Notes under the pieces: model-generated | Told to the model about the DNA's origin: nothing | Database searches by the model: none | The model's input: the letters and a program-made list of their open reading frames with translations, nothing else | Made by a program: the position numbers and the translations under genes | DNA from: Mycolicibacterium lutetiense | GTDB taxonomy: Bacteria > Actinomycetota > Actinomycetes > Mycobacteriales > Mycobacteriaceae | Assembly (NCBI RefSeq): GCF_017876775.1 | Contig: NZ_JAGIOP010000001.1 | Location: forward strand, 372,001 to 436,000 | DNA length: 64,000 bases | Reading direction: 5' to 3' | Part shown: positions 24,159 through 31,229 of the stretch, piece after piece | Numbering within the stretch: the stretch's first letter is position 1 | How the letters are laid out: the number at the start of each line of letters is the position of its first letter

Positions 24159-25933
24159 GCGGTCACCTCGCCCTCGGCCGGCGCTGCCACCGGTGGCCTG
24201 ATGAGCCATCGTCGTTCGGATTGCGAGGCGCCGTGTGCGGGTACGGACTCGATGAGCTCGGATTTGACGGCCGTCTTGCGGGCAAGGGTCCGCTCGATAC
24301 CGTTGCGTTCGGCGTAGGCGTAGTAGTCGTTCTGGTCGACCTCCGTGGTGTTTGCCGGGAGCTGTTCGAGGTAGTCGGTGAGGACCTTCGACGGCCCGAA
24401 GAGACGCTCCCCGGTCAGCGACCACCACGTGGTGCGTTCGTCGCGTACCGCTGTGATGTCGGCATGCGCGGATGCCGCCACCCGGATGTTCTGTTCCTTG
24501 TATCCGTAGGCCTCGCCGGCGGCGATAACAGCAAACGGATTGAGGCGTGTGGCGCCGGATGCGAGCGCTTTCGAGACGTACTCTTCAAACCACTTTCGGC
24601 ACGACACCTTTGGGCGCTCGGAATCGTGCGACCTGCGAGAATCCAGGTCGGTGATGGTAGCCCCGGGGTCAACCTTGACCCCAAGGGTCAACCTATCTGA
24701 GCTGGGAATATCGTCCTTGACCCTGGGGTCAACCTTGACCCCAGTCGATAGTGAGTACCGTTTCCCGCGAGGCAGTTCCTCAGCCAGTACCTCCCCAGAT
24801 CGCAGCAAACTCGCGATGACATCTGGGAACAGCTCTTTGTACTCCCGTTTGCCGATGCGGCTATGGACAGTTCCGTGAGTTGCTGGTCCTTCGCTGAGGA
24901 TGCGGAAGATCCGGCGACGGACTACCTCGGTGCGGCGATCGTCGATGATCTCTTCCCCGACCGCCTTCGCGATGGACTTCTCGCGCAGCTTTGCCCGCGC
25001 GGCCTGTCGGTCGTATTCGAGCACGGCCGCGCGGGTGGCGTCCGACTTGGCCATGATGTGGTCTGACAGCTCCCAGTCGACACCGGAGACGACCATTCGG
25101 TGATCGAGGATCGCCAACGCCGCGGCGACCTTGAGTCGGGTCAGGGTCCGGTGGCCGTCGATGGCGTCGAGCTGCCCTCGCTGGTTAGCGAGCAAGCCGG
25201 CGGCGACATACTCGCGGATTTCCGGCGTGCCGTACTGGATAAGCGTCTGGCTTCCGGACAACGCCCACGACGGCAACGCCGTGTCCAAGACACGATCTGG
25301 AGTAGGTCCGGGTTCTTCTGGCATGTCCGGATCGGTGACCAGCACCCACAATTGCCGTTGCGGCGTCCCGCCGGATACGTCGTCGAGAAGAACGCCGCAG
25401 TGGCCGAACTGCGCGCTGATGGACAGGCAGAGCCGATACGAGTCGGCGGGGACTGACCGTGAGGTGGCCGACGATGCGCCCTTGCTGCCCAACCGGTCAC
25501 CGGTCAGCGCTGCCTTGATCGCGGCCCTGGTGTTGTTGCCCTGCCCTGCATTGAGAGCTGACAGGTGGTCGATTTCCGACACAGAGATGAGTGCGCGCGT
25601 GATCCGGTCTTCGGGGTCCTTCTGTTCCTTGAACAATTCGGCGATGCCCTGTCCCGAGCCGAGGCCTTCTTCGTGAATGTCGGCGGGCCACACGACGCGG
25701 CTGAGCTTGTCGGTGACGCCTTTGCCGGATCCCGACCGCCCGATGAGGACAAGCCCCATGTTGAGAGATGCCGGCGCCGGCGGGCCGGGGAGCATCACAG
25801 GGTGGCCGGTCGATGCGATCACCCGGAGCAGAACAGCACATAGCAGCGCCCACGGTGCCACGTAGCTTGCTCGTGCCCATTGGTGAATCAGCTTGATCTG
25901 GTCTGTGGCCGACCAGAATTCGTCTTCGTTCAC
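24155..25933 (-). CDS. Satellite primase/helicase-like ATPase (DUF3987-like)
   Basis: The 592-residue protein has a P-loop ATPase domain with Walker A GRSGSGKG (residues 65-72), followed by VSEIDHLSALNAGQGNN and LCLSISAQFGH. A winged-helix-like region (RRRIFRILSEGPATHGTVHS) and a C-terminal domain containing AIAAGEAYGYKEQNIRVAAS follow. By family resemblance it would drive replication of the excised element. Two GVKVDP motifs (about 402 and 422) are encoded by the palindromic repeats at 24665-24742, so these repeats keep the frame. It overlaps its neighbours by 4 bp on both sides. Confidence 0.7.
   Translation of the reverse strand: MNEDEFWSATDQIKLIHQWARASYVAPWALLCAVLLRVIASTGHPVMLPGPPAPASLNMGLVLIGRSGSGKGVTDKLSRVVWPADIHEEGLGSGQGIAELFKEQKDPEDRITRALISVSEIDHLSALNAGQGNNTRAAIKAALTGDRLGSKGASSATSRSVPADSYRLCLSISAQFGHCGVLLDDVSGGTPQRQLWVLVTDPDMPEEPGPTPDRVLDTALPSWALSGSQTLIQYGTPEIREYVAAGLLANQRGQLDAIDGHRTLTRLKVAAALAILDHRMVVSGVDWELSDHIMAKSDATRAAVLEYDRQAARAKLREKSIAKAVGEEIIDDRRTEVVRRRIFRILSEGPATHGTVHSRIGKREYKELFPDVIASLLRSGEVLAEELPRGKRYSLSTGVKVDPRVKDDIPSSDRLTLGVKVDPGATITDLDSRRSHDSERPKVSCRKWFEEYVSKALASGATRLNPFAVIAAGEAYGYKEQNIRVAASAHADITAVRDERTTWWSLTGERLFGPSKVLTDYLEQLPANTTEVDQNDYYAYAERNGIERTLARKTAVKSELIESVPAHGASQSERRWLIRPPVAAPAEGEVTA
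24665..24742. repeat. Iteron-like palindromes within the helicase gene
   Basis: Two identical 18-bp inverted repeats, GGGGTCAACCTTGACCCC, lie at 24665-24682 and 24725-24742, exactly 60 bp apart. Half sites GGGTCAACC (24685) and TTGACCC (24717) face each other between them, so six TTGACCC half sites are arranged symmetrically in 78 bp. Origins placed inside replication genes are common in phages and plasmids, which makes this a candidate origin or initiator-binding site. Confidence 0.65.
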
Positions 25934-26322
25934 GATGCTCTCCTGGGGATGTAGGCGGGGCCACGGCCCTGGGCGATGCGCTTGCTCAGCGCGGTCCAGT
26001 CAGCGGCACTGCAGATTTCGCGGCTGGCTTCAGCACGATGTCCTTGTACGACATCGTGGTTAAGTGCTTCCCGGACACCGCCGAGCACCAGGGCCATGAG
26101 CTTGCGGGCGTCGTCGTCGGGCATTCCGCACCACGCGGGTGTGCCAGGTAGGGGCAGATGGTCGAGGCCGACACCGTGGCTGGTGGCAAGGCGTTCGGCG
26201 AAGCTGTACACCTCGAACCAAGACACCTGTCTGGAAGAGATGGTTGAACCATGTCTTCCAGTTATTGCGGGAGTGCCCGCGCCACGGTCGGCGCGGGCCT
26301 CCATGTTCTTCTGGTCGGTCAC
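25930..26322 (-). CDS. DUF2742 protein
   Basis: The 130-residue product contains the DUF2742 pattern: QVSWFEVYSF, LPGTPAWCGMPDDDARKLMA and SREICSAADWTALSKRIAQG, ending GPAYIPRR. DUF2742 proteins occur in mycobacteriophages and in phiRv1/phiRv2, which ties this element to that group. GTG 26322 is chosen because it shares a base with the preceding stop codon TAG. The function is unknown; its place next to the helicase suggests a replication role. Confidence 0.8.
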   Translation of the reverse strand: MTDQKNMEARADRGAGTPAITGRHGSTISSRQVSWFEVYSFAERLATSHGVGLDHLPLPGTPAWCGMPDDDARKLMALVLGGVREALNHDVVQGHRAEASREICSAADWTALSKRIAQGRGPAYIPRRAS

Positions 26323-26489
26323 TACTGCGCCTCGCGGGCCGGGATCACGAAGATGCGGTTGCATGAGTCGCAGCAATCACCGTCGGCGGTCACCGGGTCG
26401 GCATTGTTGGCGCCACAAGGCCAGTCGGCCAGTTCTTCGCCGCAGATGCAGCACAGCCGTGGCGCGGTGACGAGTTCGATGACGTTCAC
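26322..26489 (-). CDS. 55-residue zinc-ribbon protein
   Basis: GTG 26489 overlaps the upstream stop (GTGA) and the TAG overlaps the next GTG, so this short frame is locked into the operon. The product (VNVIELVTAPRLCCICGEEL ... VIPAREAQ) has a CxxC-GEEL knuckle and a second CDSC knuckle about 21 residues later, the layout of a small zinc ribbon. The function is unknown; it may be a DNA-binding or packing protein. Confidence 0.72.
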   Translation of the reverse strand: MNVIELVTAPRLCCICGEELADWPCGANNADPVTADGDCCDSCNRIFVIPAREAQ

Positions 26490-26974
26490 TGCTCACCGCC
26501 GATCAGATCGACCGCGGCCCGCAACACATCGGCCAACTCCAGTGCCTCCGCAGGCGAGAAGCCAAGCGCTACCGAGCGCCATTCTTTGCCCGCATGGATG
26601 CTGGTCAACGTCACGGCTACCTTGGCGATCCCAGTGCCGTACAGCTCCGCTGAAACCAGGGCGGCGGCGGGCGCCCACTGATCTGCGTTGATGCGGTTAC
26701 CGGGCGCTTGCTTGACTGCAACCCTGGCCGGCCGCGAGCTGTAGCACGTCGAGATGTACGACTGCCCAAAGTCATCCTCGTCGGGATCTGCCCACGCTGG
26801 CCGTGGGAACGGGAGCATCGCCTCGGCGTCACCGTCGTGGTAGATGATGCCGTCCCACTCGGCCAGCTCCTCCCAGCGGGCCAGCGCCGGGTTGGGCGGG
26901 TCGAGGTCGACGGGTTCGAGGTCCACCGGATCGACCACGACCTGCTCGACGGCGGGCTTCTTCCGTGCGGTCAT
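26486..26974 (-). CDS. Hypothetical satellite protein, 162 aa
   Basis: The N-terminus is rich in V/D/P (VVVDPVDLEPVDLDPPNP), followed by a region with two predicted mixed alpha/beta parts ending SPAEALELADVLRAAVDLIG. No domain is recognised. It overlaps both neighbours by 4 bp (ATGA at its start, GTGA at its end), so it is translated as part of the early operon. Confidence 0.75.
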   Translation of the reverse strand: MTARKKPAVEQVVVDPVDLEPVDLDPPNPALARWEELAEWDGIIYHDGDAEAMLPFPRPAWADPDEDDFGQSYISTCYSSRPARVAVKQAPGNRINADQWAPAAALVSAELYGTGIAKVAVTLTSIHAGKEWRSVALGFSPAEALELADVLRAAVDLIGGEQ

Positions 26975-27474
26975 CGGGTCACCTCGGTGGCGGCGATGCG
27001 GGTGGCGGCCTTGTCGATCAACCGTTGCGCGGCGATCAGATGGGCGCGTGCGGTCACGAGGTCGACAACCGCCGGCAACGGGGCCTCGTCGGGCATCACC
27101 TCGAAGGCATCCTCGATGTCCTCGAAGGCGTACCGGGCATGCTGGGCAACTTCCGCCAGAGCCAAACCGAAACTGTGGGCGTCGGGCTCCAGGGCGTCAT
27201 CCTCGCGCCCTGCTGCGGACTCGGGTGGGGTGTAGGACTCGCAAAACGCGTAGATATCGCCGGTATCGACCGGCACAGTGCAGTGGATGCACTCGCTGAC
27301 GATCTGGCCGTTGCCGAGTTGCATCCGCCCGTCGTCGAGCACACGGTGCAGATGTCCCCGCACATCGGTCTGCCACGGCCCAGCGGTAGCACCTTCGGGC
27401 AATGGCACCGGGGCCAGCAGATCGCAGTCATTGGCGGCGGCTACCGGCACAGAGCCGGGAGTGGGTACAGTCAT
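26971..27474 (-). CDS. Hypothetical satellite protein, 167 aa
   Basis: No family is recognised. A segment with a histidine/cysteine pair set (GHLHRV, SECIHCTVPVDTGDIYAFCE) may bind a metal. The C-terminal half is helical (VDLVTARAHLIAAQRLIDKA). ATG 27474 starts 1 nt after the stop of the 53-residue gene, and its own stop overlaps the next ATG (ATGA). Confidence 0.72.
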   Translation of the reverse strand: MTVPTPGSVPVAAANDCDLLAPVPLPEGATAGPWQTDVRGHLHRVLDDGRMQLGNGQIVSECIHCTVPVDTGDIYAFCESYTPPESAAGREDDALEPDAHSFGLALAEVAQHARYAFEDIEDAFEVMPDEAPLPAVVDLVTARAHLIAAQRLIDKAATRIAATEVTR

Positions 27475-27475
27475 G

Positions 27476-27637
27476 TCAGAACTTCTCCTTCGTGGGTGTT
27501 GGGTTGTTCGGATCGGTCCCCGCCCGGTGCGCTAACACCGGGAACTCGGGGGCCGATTTGCTTGGTCTCATATCCGGGGTGTGGTCGCCCTCGATCAACC
27601 CCAAGTCGGCGTGATCTTCCTGCGGCAGAGATCGCAT
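27476..27637 (-). CDS. 53-residue hypothetical satellite protein
   Basis: The ATG at 27637 overlaps the xis stop (TAATG), and the frame closes 1 nt before the next ATG. The product (MRSLPQEDHADLGLIEGDHT ... TPTKEKF) is polar, with no recognised domain. A real gene is supported by its tight coupling on both sides. Confidence 0.6.
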   Translation of the reverse strand: MRSLPQEDHADLGLIEGDHTPDMRPSKSAPEFPVLAHRAGTDPNNPTPTKEKF

Positions 27638-27804
27638 TAGGCCGCACCTTCGAGCCGGCTGATGTACTCGCCGATTTGAGCGTCGGTCGAGAACCTGCGC
27701 CGGCCGATCTTCACCGACGCCAGCGCGCCGGATGCCCAGAGCTGAAACACCATCGTCCGGCTGATACCTCCGAGCTTGTCGGCCGTCGATTCCCAATCGT
27801 TCAC
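27637..27804 (-). CDS. Excisionase-like HTH protein
   Basis: GTG 27804 has an AAGGAGGT ribosome site with about 5 nt spacing. The 55-residue product (NDWESTADKLGGISRTMVFQ, LWASGALASVKIGRRRFST, EYISRLEG) is a MerR/HTH_17-type DNA-binding domain as found in phage Xis and plasmid excisionases. It heads the leftward operon opposite the repressor, the usual place of xis. It would steer the integrase toward excision. Confidence 0.8.
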   Translation of the reverse strand: MNDWESTADKLGGISRTMVFQLWASGALASVKIGRRRFSTDAQIGEYISRLEGAA

Positions 27805-27921
27805 ACCTACCTCCTTGCGTTCAATGACGCCAACAAGCGTCCTATTGCGTGTGACGACTCAAGTCTTACCCGAGCCAGGACGTGAACGCAAGCGACCGGT
27901 AATCTGCGTGTCATGACGCAA
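27805..27921. promoter_or_regulatory. Divergent repressor/xis operator with nested dyad symmetry
   Basis: Four half sites share one centre at 27868: TTGCGT at 27815 and 27845, ACGCAA at 27886-27891 and 27916-27921. The outer and inner pairs are both symmetric about that centre, and neighbours are 30 bp apart. Extended matches are TTGCGTTCA (27815) with TGAACGCAA (27883). The right outer site covers the repressor start codon (GTCATGACGCAA). This layout fits cooperative binding by a dimeric repressor on both promoters. Confidence 0.75.
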
Positions 27922-28566
27922 CCGAGGTCTAAGCGGCTGAGTTGGACTGAGCTACCGCCTCAGAATTGGGCGGAGCGCCAAGCGCACCGAATCGCCGGGG
28001 AGGTCACCCGATTGCGTGGGAGGAACTCGGCGCAGTGGCTCGCTGACCGCACCAAAGAACTCGGGTACGAGGTGTCACGGTCGGTGATTTCCGATTTGGA
28101 GAACGGTCGACGCCGCTACGTCACGACGGCCGAGTTGGTAATCCTGGCCGCCGCACTGAACACGTCGCCGGTGGTGCTGATCTACCCCGGACCTTACGAC
28201 ATTCACGTTGAGTTGGCGCCTGGGTTACGGGTGATTGAATTTGATGCAGCGCAGTGGTTTTCGGGTTTCGATACTCACCTATTCAGAGTCGGTGAAGTTA
28301 TCGACGTCGCCCGACCGGACATGTTAGAAAAATTCCAACAGTGGCAAAAGTGGCAAGAGAATACCGAGATGCTGGACCAATGGCGTGAGCTCAAAGAGCT
28401 AATAGCAACGCGAGACAACATGGATCATCCAGACCACGTAGCTGCACTCAATCGTCAGATCAGGTCAGTAGAAGATCGGCTCATTCGCCTGCTCGGTCGG
28501 AAGCTGGATTCCGATGCAGTAGATCCTCCGGTAAATATCAAAATCGAAGGCGGCGACGATGCCTAG
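27913..28566 (+). CDS. Xre-type (HTH_3) repressor of the satellite
   Basis: The 217-residue protein has an N-terminal HTH (about 25-80: RNSAQWLADRTKELGYEVSR, SVISDLENGRRRYVTTAELV) and a C-terminal helical region with a coiled coil (DMLEKFQQWQKWQENTEMLD). It likely represses xis and itself through the half sites around its start. There is no Shine-Dalgarno. TAATCT at 27900-27905 sits 7 nt before the ATG, so the mRNA is probably leaderless. Two rare TTA codons (28225, 28324) and AT-richer 3' sequence mark it as foreign. It overlaps int by 8 bp. Confidence 0.85.
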   Translation: MTQPRSKRLSWTELPPQNWAERQAHRIAGEVTRLRGRNSAQWLADRTKELGYEVSRSVISDLENGRRRYVTTAELVILAAALNTSPVVLIYPGPYDIHVELAPGLRVIEFDAAQWFSGFDTHLFRVGEVIDVARPDMLEKFQQWQKWQENTEMLDQWRELKELIATRDNMDHPDHVAALNRQIRSVEDRLIRLLGRKLDSDAVDPPVNIKIEGGDDA

Positions 28567-29749
28567 GCAGCGCATGGCCCCGGGTGAGCACGGCAAGATC
28601 ACCGAACGGGTTGCCGCCACAAAGTCGCCAGACGGAAAGAAGGTTGAAACCTTCTACGCCACAACCTATCTACGACTGCACAGCGGCAAGCTACGTGAGC
28701 GTGAAGCGTCGTCGCGCAAGTCTGCCGAGGATGCCCGCCGGGAGCTGAAACGCCGGATAAAGGCAGAACTCGAGGCTGGAGAACCGACCGGTGCGGTCAA
28801 CCACACGACGACACTCGATGAGCTGTTCGAGACGTGGATTCTGGCCAAGATCAACGACGACCGAATATCGGAACGCACAGCGACGCTGTACCGCGATGCC
28901 TGGCGACTGCATGGCCGCAAACAGATCGGCGAACTACGCATCAGAGAGTTATCCACATCCCGCGCGGATGCCCATGTGAAGACATTGCCGCCATCTGCTT
29001 CGGTCATGCTGCGCAGCGTGTTGGCCGGCATGTTTTCGATGGCCGTGCGGTACGACGTGCTCGCCCACAACCCAATCCGCGAGACAAGGGCCACCACCAC
29101 CGCCCGTAAACCTGCCCGTGCTATTACGCCGCTGGAGTTCGAGCAGGTTCGGCTAGCTGTCGCGGCCCGACCACTCGAAGCGGCGTTCGTCGAGCTCCTC
29201 GCAGCGACCGGTGCCCGCCCCGCCGAGGTGCTCGCGATCCGGTGGCAGGACGTAGACCTCCTGGGCGATCCGCCGACCGTCACCGTCTCCGGCACGGTAG
29301 TCGACTCCGGCCGTGCCGCGGGGAAGCCGACGCATCGGCAGGACAGCCGCAAGGGTGGCGCGCCGCCGCATGCGGTTGCCCTCCCGAGCTTCGGAGTGAA
29401 GGTGCTCACCGGCCTGTACTCGGTCACCGGACCAGAGGGGCCGGTACTGGGCCGCGAGGGTCGATACGTGCCGCTGGCCAGCATCCGAGGATCACTGCGC
29501 GCGCTCCTGGCCGAGCACAAGGGGTTGTCATGGATCACCCCGCACTCATTCCGCCGGACCGTGGCCACCGTCGTGCGGGACGGGCTCGGTATCGAGGCGG
29601 CGCAGCGGCAGCTGTCGCACACGAGGTTGTCGACCACCGAGGGCCACTATGCACAGCGTGCGACCACCGGGCCGGATGCTCGGAGCGTGCTGGAACAATG
29701 GGCCGGTGAAGGCAGCGGCAATGGATCTACGGGGAAAGTACGGGATTGA
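28559..29749 (+). CDS. int: Tyrosine site-specific integrase
   Basis: The 396-residue tyrosine recombinase has an AP2-like N-terminal DNA-binding part (TFYATTYLRLHSGKLRERE region), a SAM-like core-binding domain (TLDELFETWILAKINDDRIS) and a catalytic domain. Arg is in ATGARPAEVLAIRW, the His/Arg box is HSFRRTVATVV, then LSHTRLSTTEGHYAQ with the nucleophile Tyr. It is adjacent to the tRNA attachment site and would recombine attP with the tRNA-Leu gene. A TTA codon occurs at 28949. Confidence 0.95.
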   Translation: MPRQRMAPGEHGKITERVAATKSPDGKKVETFYATTYLRLHSGKLREREASSRKSAEDARRELKRRIKAELEAGEPTGAVNHTTTLDELFETWILAKINDDRISERTATLYRDAWRLHGRKQIGELRIRELSTSRADAHVKTLPPSASVMLRSVLAGMFSMAVRYDVLAHNPIRETRATTTARKPARAITPLEFEQVRLAVAARPLEAAFVELLAATGARPAEVLAIRWQDVDLLGDPPTVTVSGTVVDSGRAAGKPTHRQDSRKGGAPPHAVALPSFGVKVLTGLYSVTGPEGPVLGREGRYVPLASIRGSLRALLAEHKGLSWITPHSFRRTVATVVRDGLGIEAAQRQLSHTRLSTTEGHYAQRATTGPDARSVLEQWAGEGSGNGSTGKVRD

Positions 29750-29822
29750 CCCTGAACGGAAGCAGTCAGCAATGGTAGATATCCTGTTTACCTGCTGATA
29801 TGAGTATCTAGCAAGCTAAGAA

Positions 29823-29841
29823 GCCCCCATAGCCCAATTGG
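29823..29841 (+). repeat. Right attachment site (5' end of tRNA-Leu)
   Basis: These are the first 19 bases of the tRNA, GCCCCCATAGCCCAATTGG, matching the left copy at 21082-21100 except position 16. The tRNA 5' end therefore appears to be supplied by the element, and the sequence just upstream, from which the tRNA must be transcribed, is element DNA. Confidence 0.8.
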
Positions 29842-29896
29842 CAGAGGCAGCGGACTTAAAATCCGCACAGTGTCGGTTCGAGTCCGACTGGGGGCA
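29823..29896 (+). tRNA. tRNA-Leu, anticodon TAA
   Basis: The 74-nt gene folds as a cloverleaf: acceptor GCCCCCA/TGGGGGC, 3-bp D-stem GCC/GGC, anticodon stem GCGGA/TCCGC with loop CTTAAAA (anticodon TAA at 34-36), and T-arm GTCGG/CCGAC with loop TTCGAGT. CCA is not encoded. The variable region is only 5 nt (ACAGT), although leucine tRNAs normally have a long variable arm, so the Leu call rests on the anticodon. It decodes the rare UUA codon. Confidence 0.88.
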
Positions 29897-30039
29897 CTGT
29901 ATTTGCGCAAGTCAAGCACTGTTTCCCGCGGCGGGAACCGGCTTGAGTGCTCGACCTGTCCGCGGCGCGTCCTCAGCAGATTCAGTGGCGGTATCGAATA
30001 CGTCGGCAACTCGGTCCCGATCATCGGTGAACCGGGTGT
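29897..30039. other. tRNA 3' flank with inverted repeats
   Basis: Just beyond the tRNA, TTCCCGC-G-GCGGGAA (about 29932) forms a tight hairpin nested inside AAGCACT ... AGTGCT. This may end the tRNA transcript. No gene is seen here. Confidence 0.4.
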
Positions 30040-30192
30040 GTGCCGCGGGCACAGCCGCCCGCACCGCCCGATGGTTTCGATGTGCCGGCGTGGGAGGTGG
30101 AGCGCGGTACCAGTTCTCAGGAGTTTGAGGCTGCCCGGCAAGCGTGGTGGGACGAGCACAAGCATTCGCCGGTGGCTGATGTGCCGTTCTGA
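30040..30192 (+). CDS. Small ORF or gene remnant, 50 codons
   Basis: From GTG 30040 the frame reads VPRAQPPAPPDGFDVPAWEV and ends HKHSPVADVPF. Amino-acid composition (tryptophans, acidic helix SQEFEAARQAWWDEH) and third-position GC look coding. A stop lies 4 codons upstream, and no ribosome site is clear. It may be the 3' end of an older gene left by an earlier integration at this tRNA. No family is recognised. Confidence 0.35.
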   Translation: MPRAQPPAPPDGFDVPAWEVERGTSSQEFEAARQAWWDEHKHSPVADVPF

Positions 30193-30275
30193 CGTCACCG
30201 ACATATGACCGCTGTCTCGATGTGAACTGTCCGCTCCTGCTGGTACTACTTGATCAGCCAGACAGGAGGTTGACG

Positions 30276-31022
30276 GTGGACCGCGGCACGGTAGCGAAGA
30301 TCCTCGTCGTTGGCGGCGTGTTAATCAGCGCCGTGCTCATCGTTGGCTTGTTCCTCGGCGGTTCCAATGACCACGAGGTCAAGACCGGCGGATACCGGAT
30401 ACCGCAGGACTCCGACAAGGTCGCCACCGGCGGACACTTGGTGACGCCCGAACCCGCCATGAAAGTGCTTGAAACGATCCCGGTCAAAGGACGAGCGCCA
30501 GCGACGGGATACACCCGAAGCGAGTTCGGCCGACCGTGGACGGATGACGTCGATGTTGAAGGCGGCCACAACGGATGCGACACCCGCAACGACATCCTGC
30601 GTCGTGATCTGGTCAGCGTCGTGCCCGCCGAGGGGTGCCGTGTGCTGGCAGGGCTGCTGCATGACCCATACACCCGGAGAGACATTCAGGTTGATCGGGG
30701 CGAGGGCACGGCCATCCTCATCCAGATCGACCACGTAGTGCCGCTGAAAGATGCTTGGCAGAAAGGCGCACAGGAATGGGACGCGCGCAAGCGTGTTCAG
30801 TTCGCCAATGACCCGTTGAATCTTCTAGCCGTGGGCCATCAAGCGAACAAGGCAAAGAGGGATGGCGACGTAGCAACATGGCTGCCGCAGAACAATGCGT
30901 TCAGGTGCGCCTACGTCACCAGGGTAGTAAAGGTAAAGGCGAAGTACGGCGTTTGGATGACCCAGCCCGAACACGACGCTGCCGAGCGCATCCTCAACCA
31001 GTGTTCGCTGTCCGGAAAATAA
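30276..31022 (+). CDS. Membrane-anchored/secreted HNH endonuclease family protein (DUF1524-like)
   Basis: GTG 30276 has AGGAGG about 6 nt upstream. The 248-residue product has an N-terminal signal anchor (KILVVGGVLISAVLIVGLFL) and a C-terminal GmrSD/DUF1524-type HNH nuclease domain: GHNGCDTRNDILRRDL, IQIDHVVPLKDAWQKGAQEW (D-H pair), FANDPLNLLAVGHQANKAKR and ATWLPQNN. Such extracytoplasmic nucleases are frequent in actinobacteria and may degrade DNA. A TTA codon is at 30321. Confidence 0.85.
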   Translation: MDRGTVAKILVVGGVLISAVLIVGLFLGGSNDHEVKTGGYRIPQDSDKVATGGHLVTPEPAMKVLETIPVKGRAPATGYTRSEFGRPWTDDVDVEGGHNGCDTRNDILRRDLVSVVPAEGCRVLAGLLHDPYTRRDIQVDRGEGTAILIQIDHVVPLKDAWQKGAQEWDARKRVQFANDPLNLLAVGHQANKAKRDGDVATWLPQNNAFRCAYVTRVVKVKAKYGVWMTQPEHDAAERILNQCSLSGK

Positions 31023-31100
31023 GCCCGCTGGAGCGCGAAGCCGGCTTGGGATCGACGCGCCAGCTGACCGTCACCCGCCACAATTTCTGCGTACCCCGCG

Positions 31101-31229
31101 GTGGACGCCCTGAAGCTGTTCGATCCCGAGGACATCCCGAAAAAGCTTGCGGAGGTTGAAGATTCCGCGGTGACAACCAACACCAACGGCCACCCGTACT
31201 CGGGTGGCCGTTGGGTTCGCAAGCGTTAG
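31101..31229 (+). CDS. Short ORF, likely 3' remnant of a lost gene
   Basis: The frame starting GTG 31101 reads VDALKLFDPEDIPKKLAEVE and ends GGRWVRKR. It looks coding in composition, and the same frame stays open upstream to a stop near 31066. It ends 4 bp inside the end of the convergent cdh gene. I do not recognise the family; it could be the tail of a gene cut during rearrangement. Confidence 0.3.
   Translation: MDALKLFDPEDIPKKLAEVEDSAVTTNTNGHPYSGGRWVRKR
31185..31212. terminator. 12-bp-stem hairpin between convergent genes
   Basis: AACGGCCACCCG and CGGGTGGCCGTT pair perfectly around a TACT loop. It lies between the HNH gene (ending 31022) and the convergent cdh gene (ending 31226), so it is well placed as a bidirectional terminator. 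There is no long T-run, as is common in mycobacteria. Confidence 0.6.

Larger units (their letters stand above)
21082..29841. mobile_element. phiRv-like prophage satellite integrated at tRNA-Leu(UAA)
   Basis: An element of about 8.76 kb bounded by a 19-bp core matching the 5' end of the tRNA gene. Integrase and repressor read rightward; xis and the early, replication and capsid genes read leftward as one overlapping array. It has a capsid-like and a scaffold-like protein but no recognisable terminase, portal, protease, tail or lysis genes. This is the composition of phiRv1/phiRv2 of M. tuberculosis and of capsid-encoding phage satellites, which need a helper phage. A DUF2742 protein is shared with those elements. 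All frames look intact. Confidence 0.85.

Noticed and set aside
24665..24742. Palindromes considered as a transcription terminator
   Set aside because: They lie inside an open reading frame that continues for about 170 codons, and the symmetry of four elements fits protein binding better.
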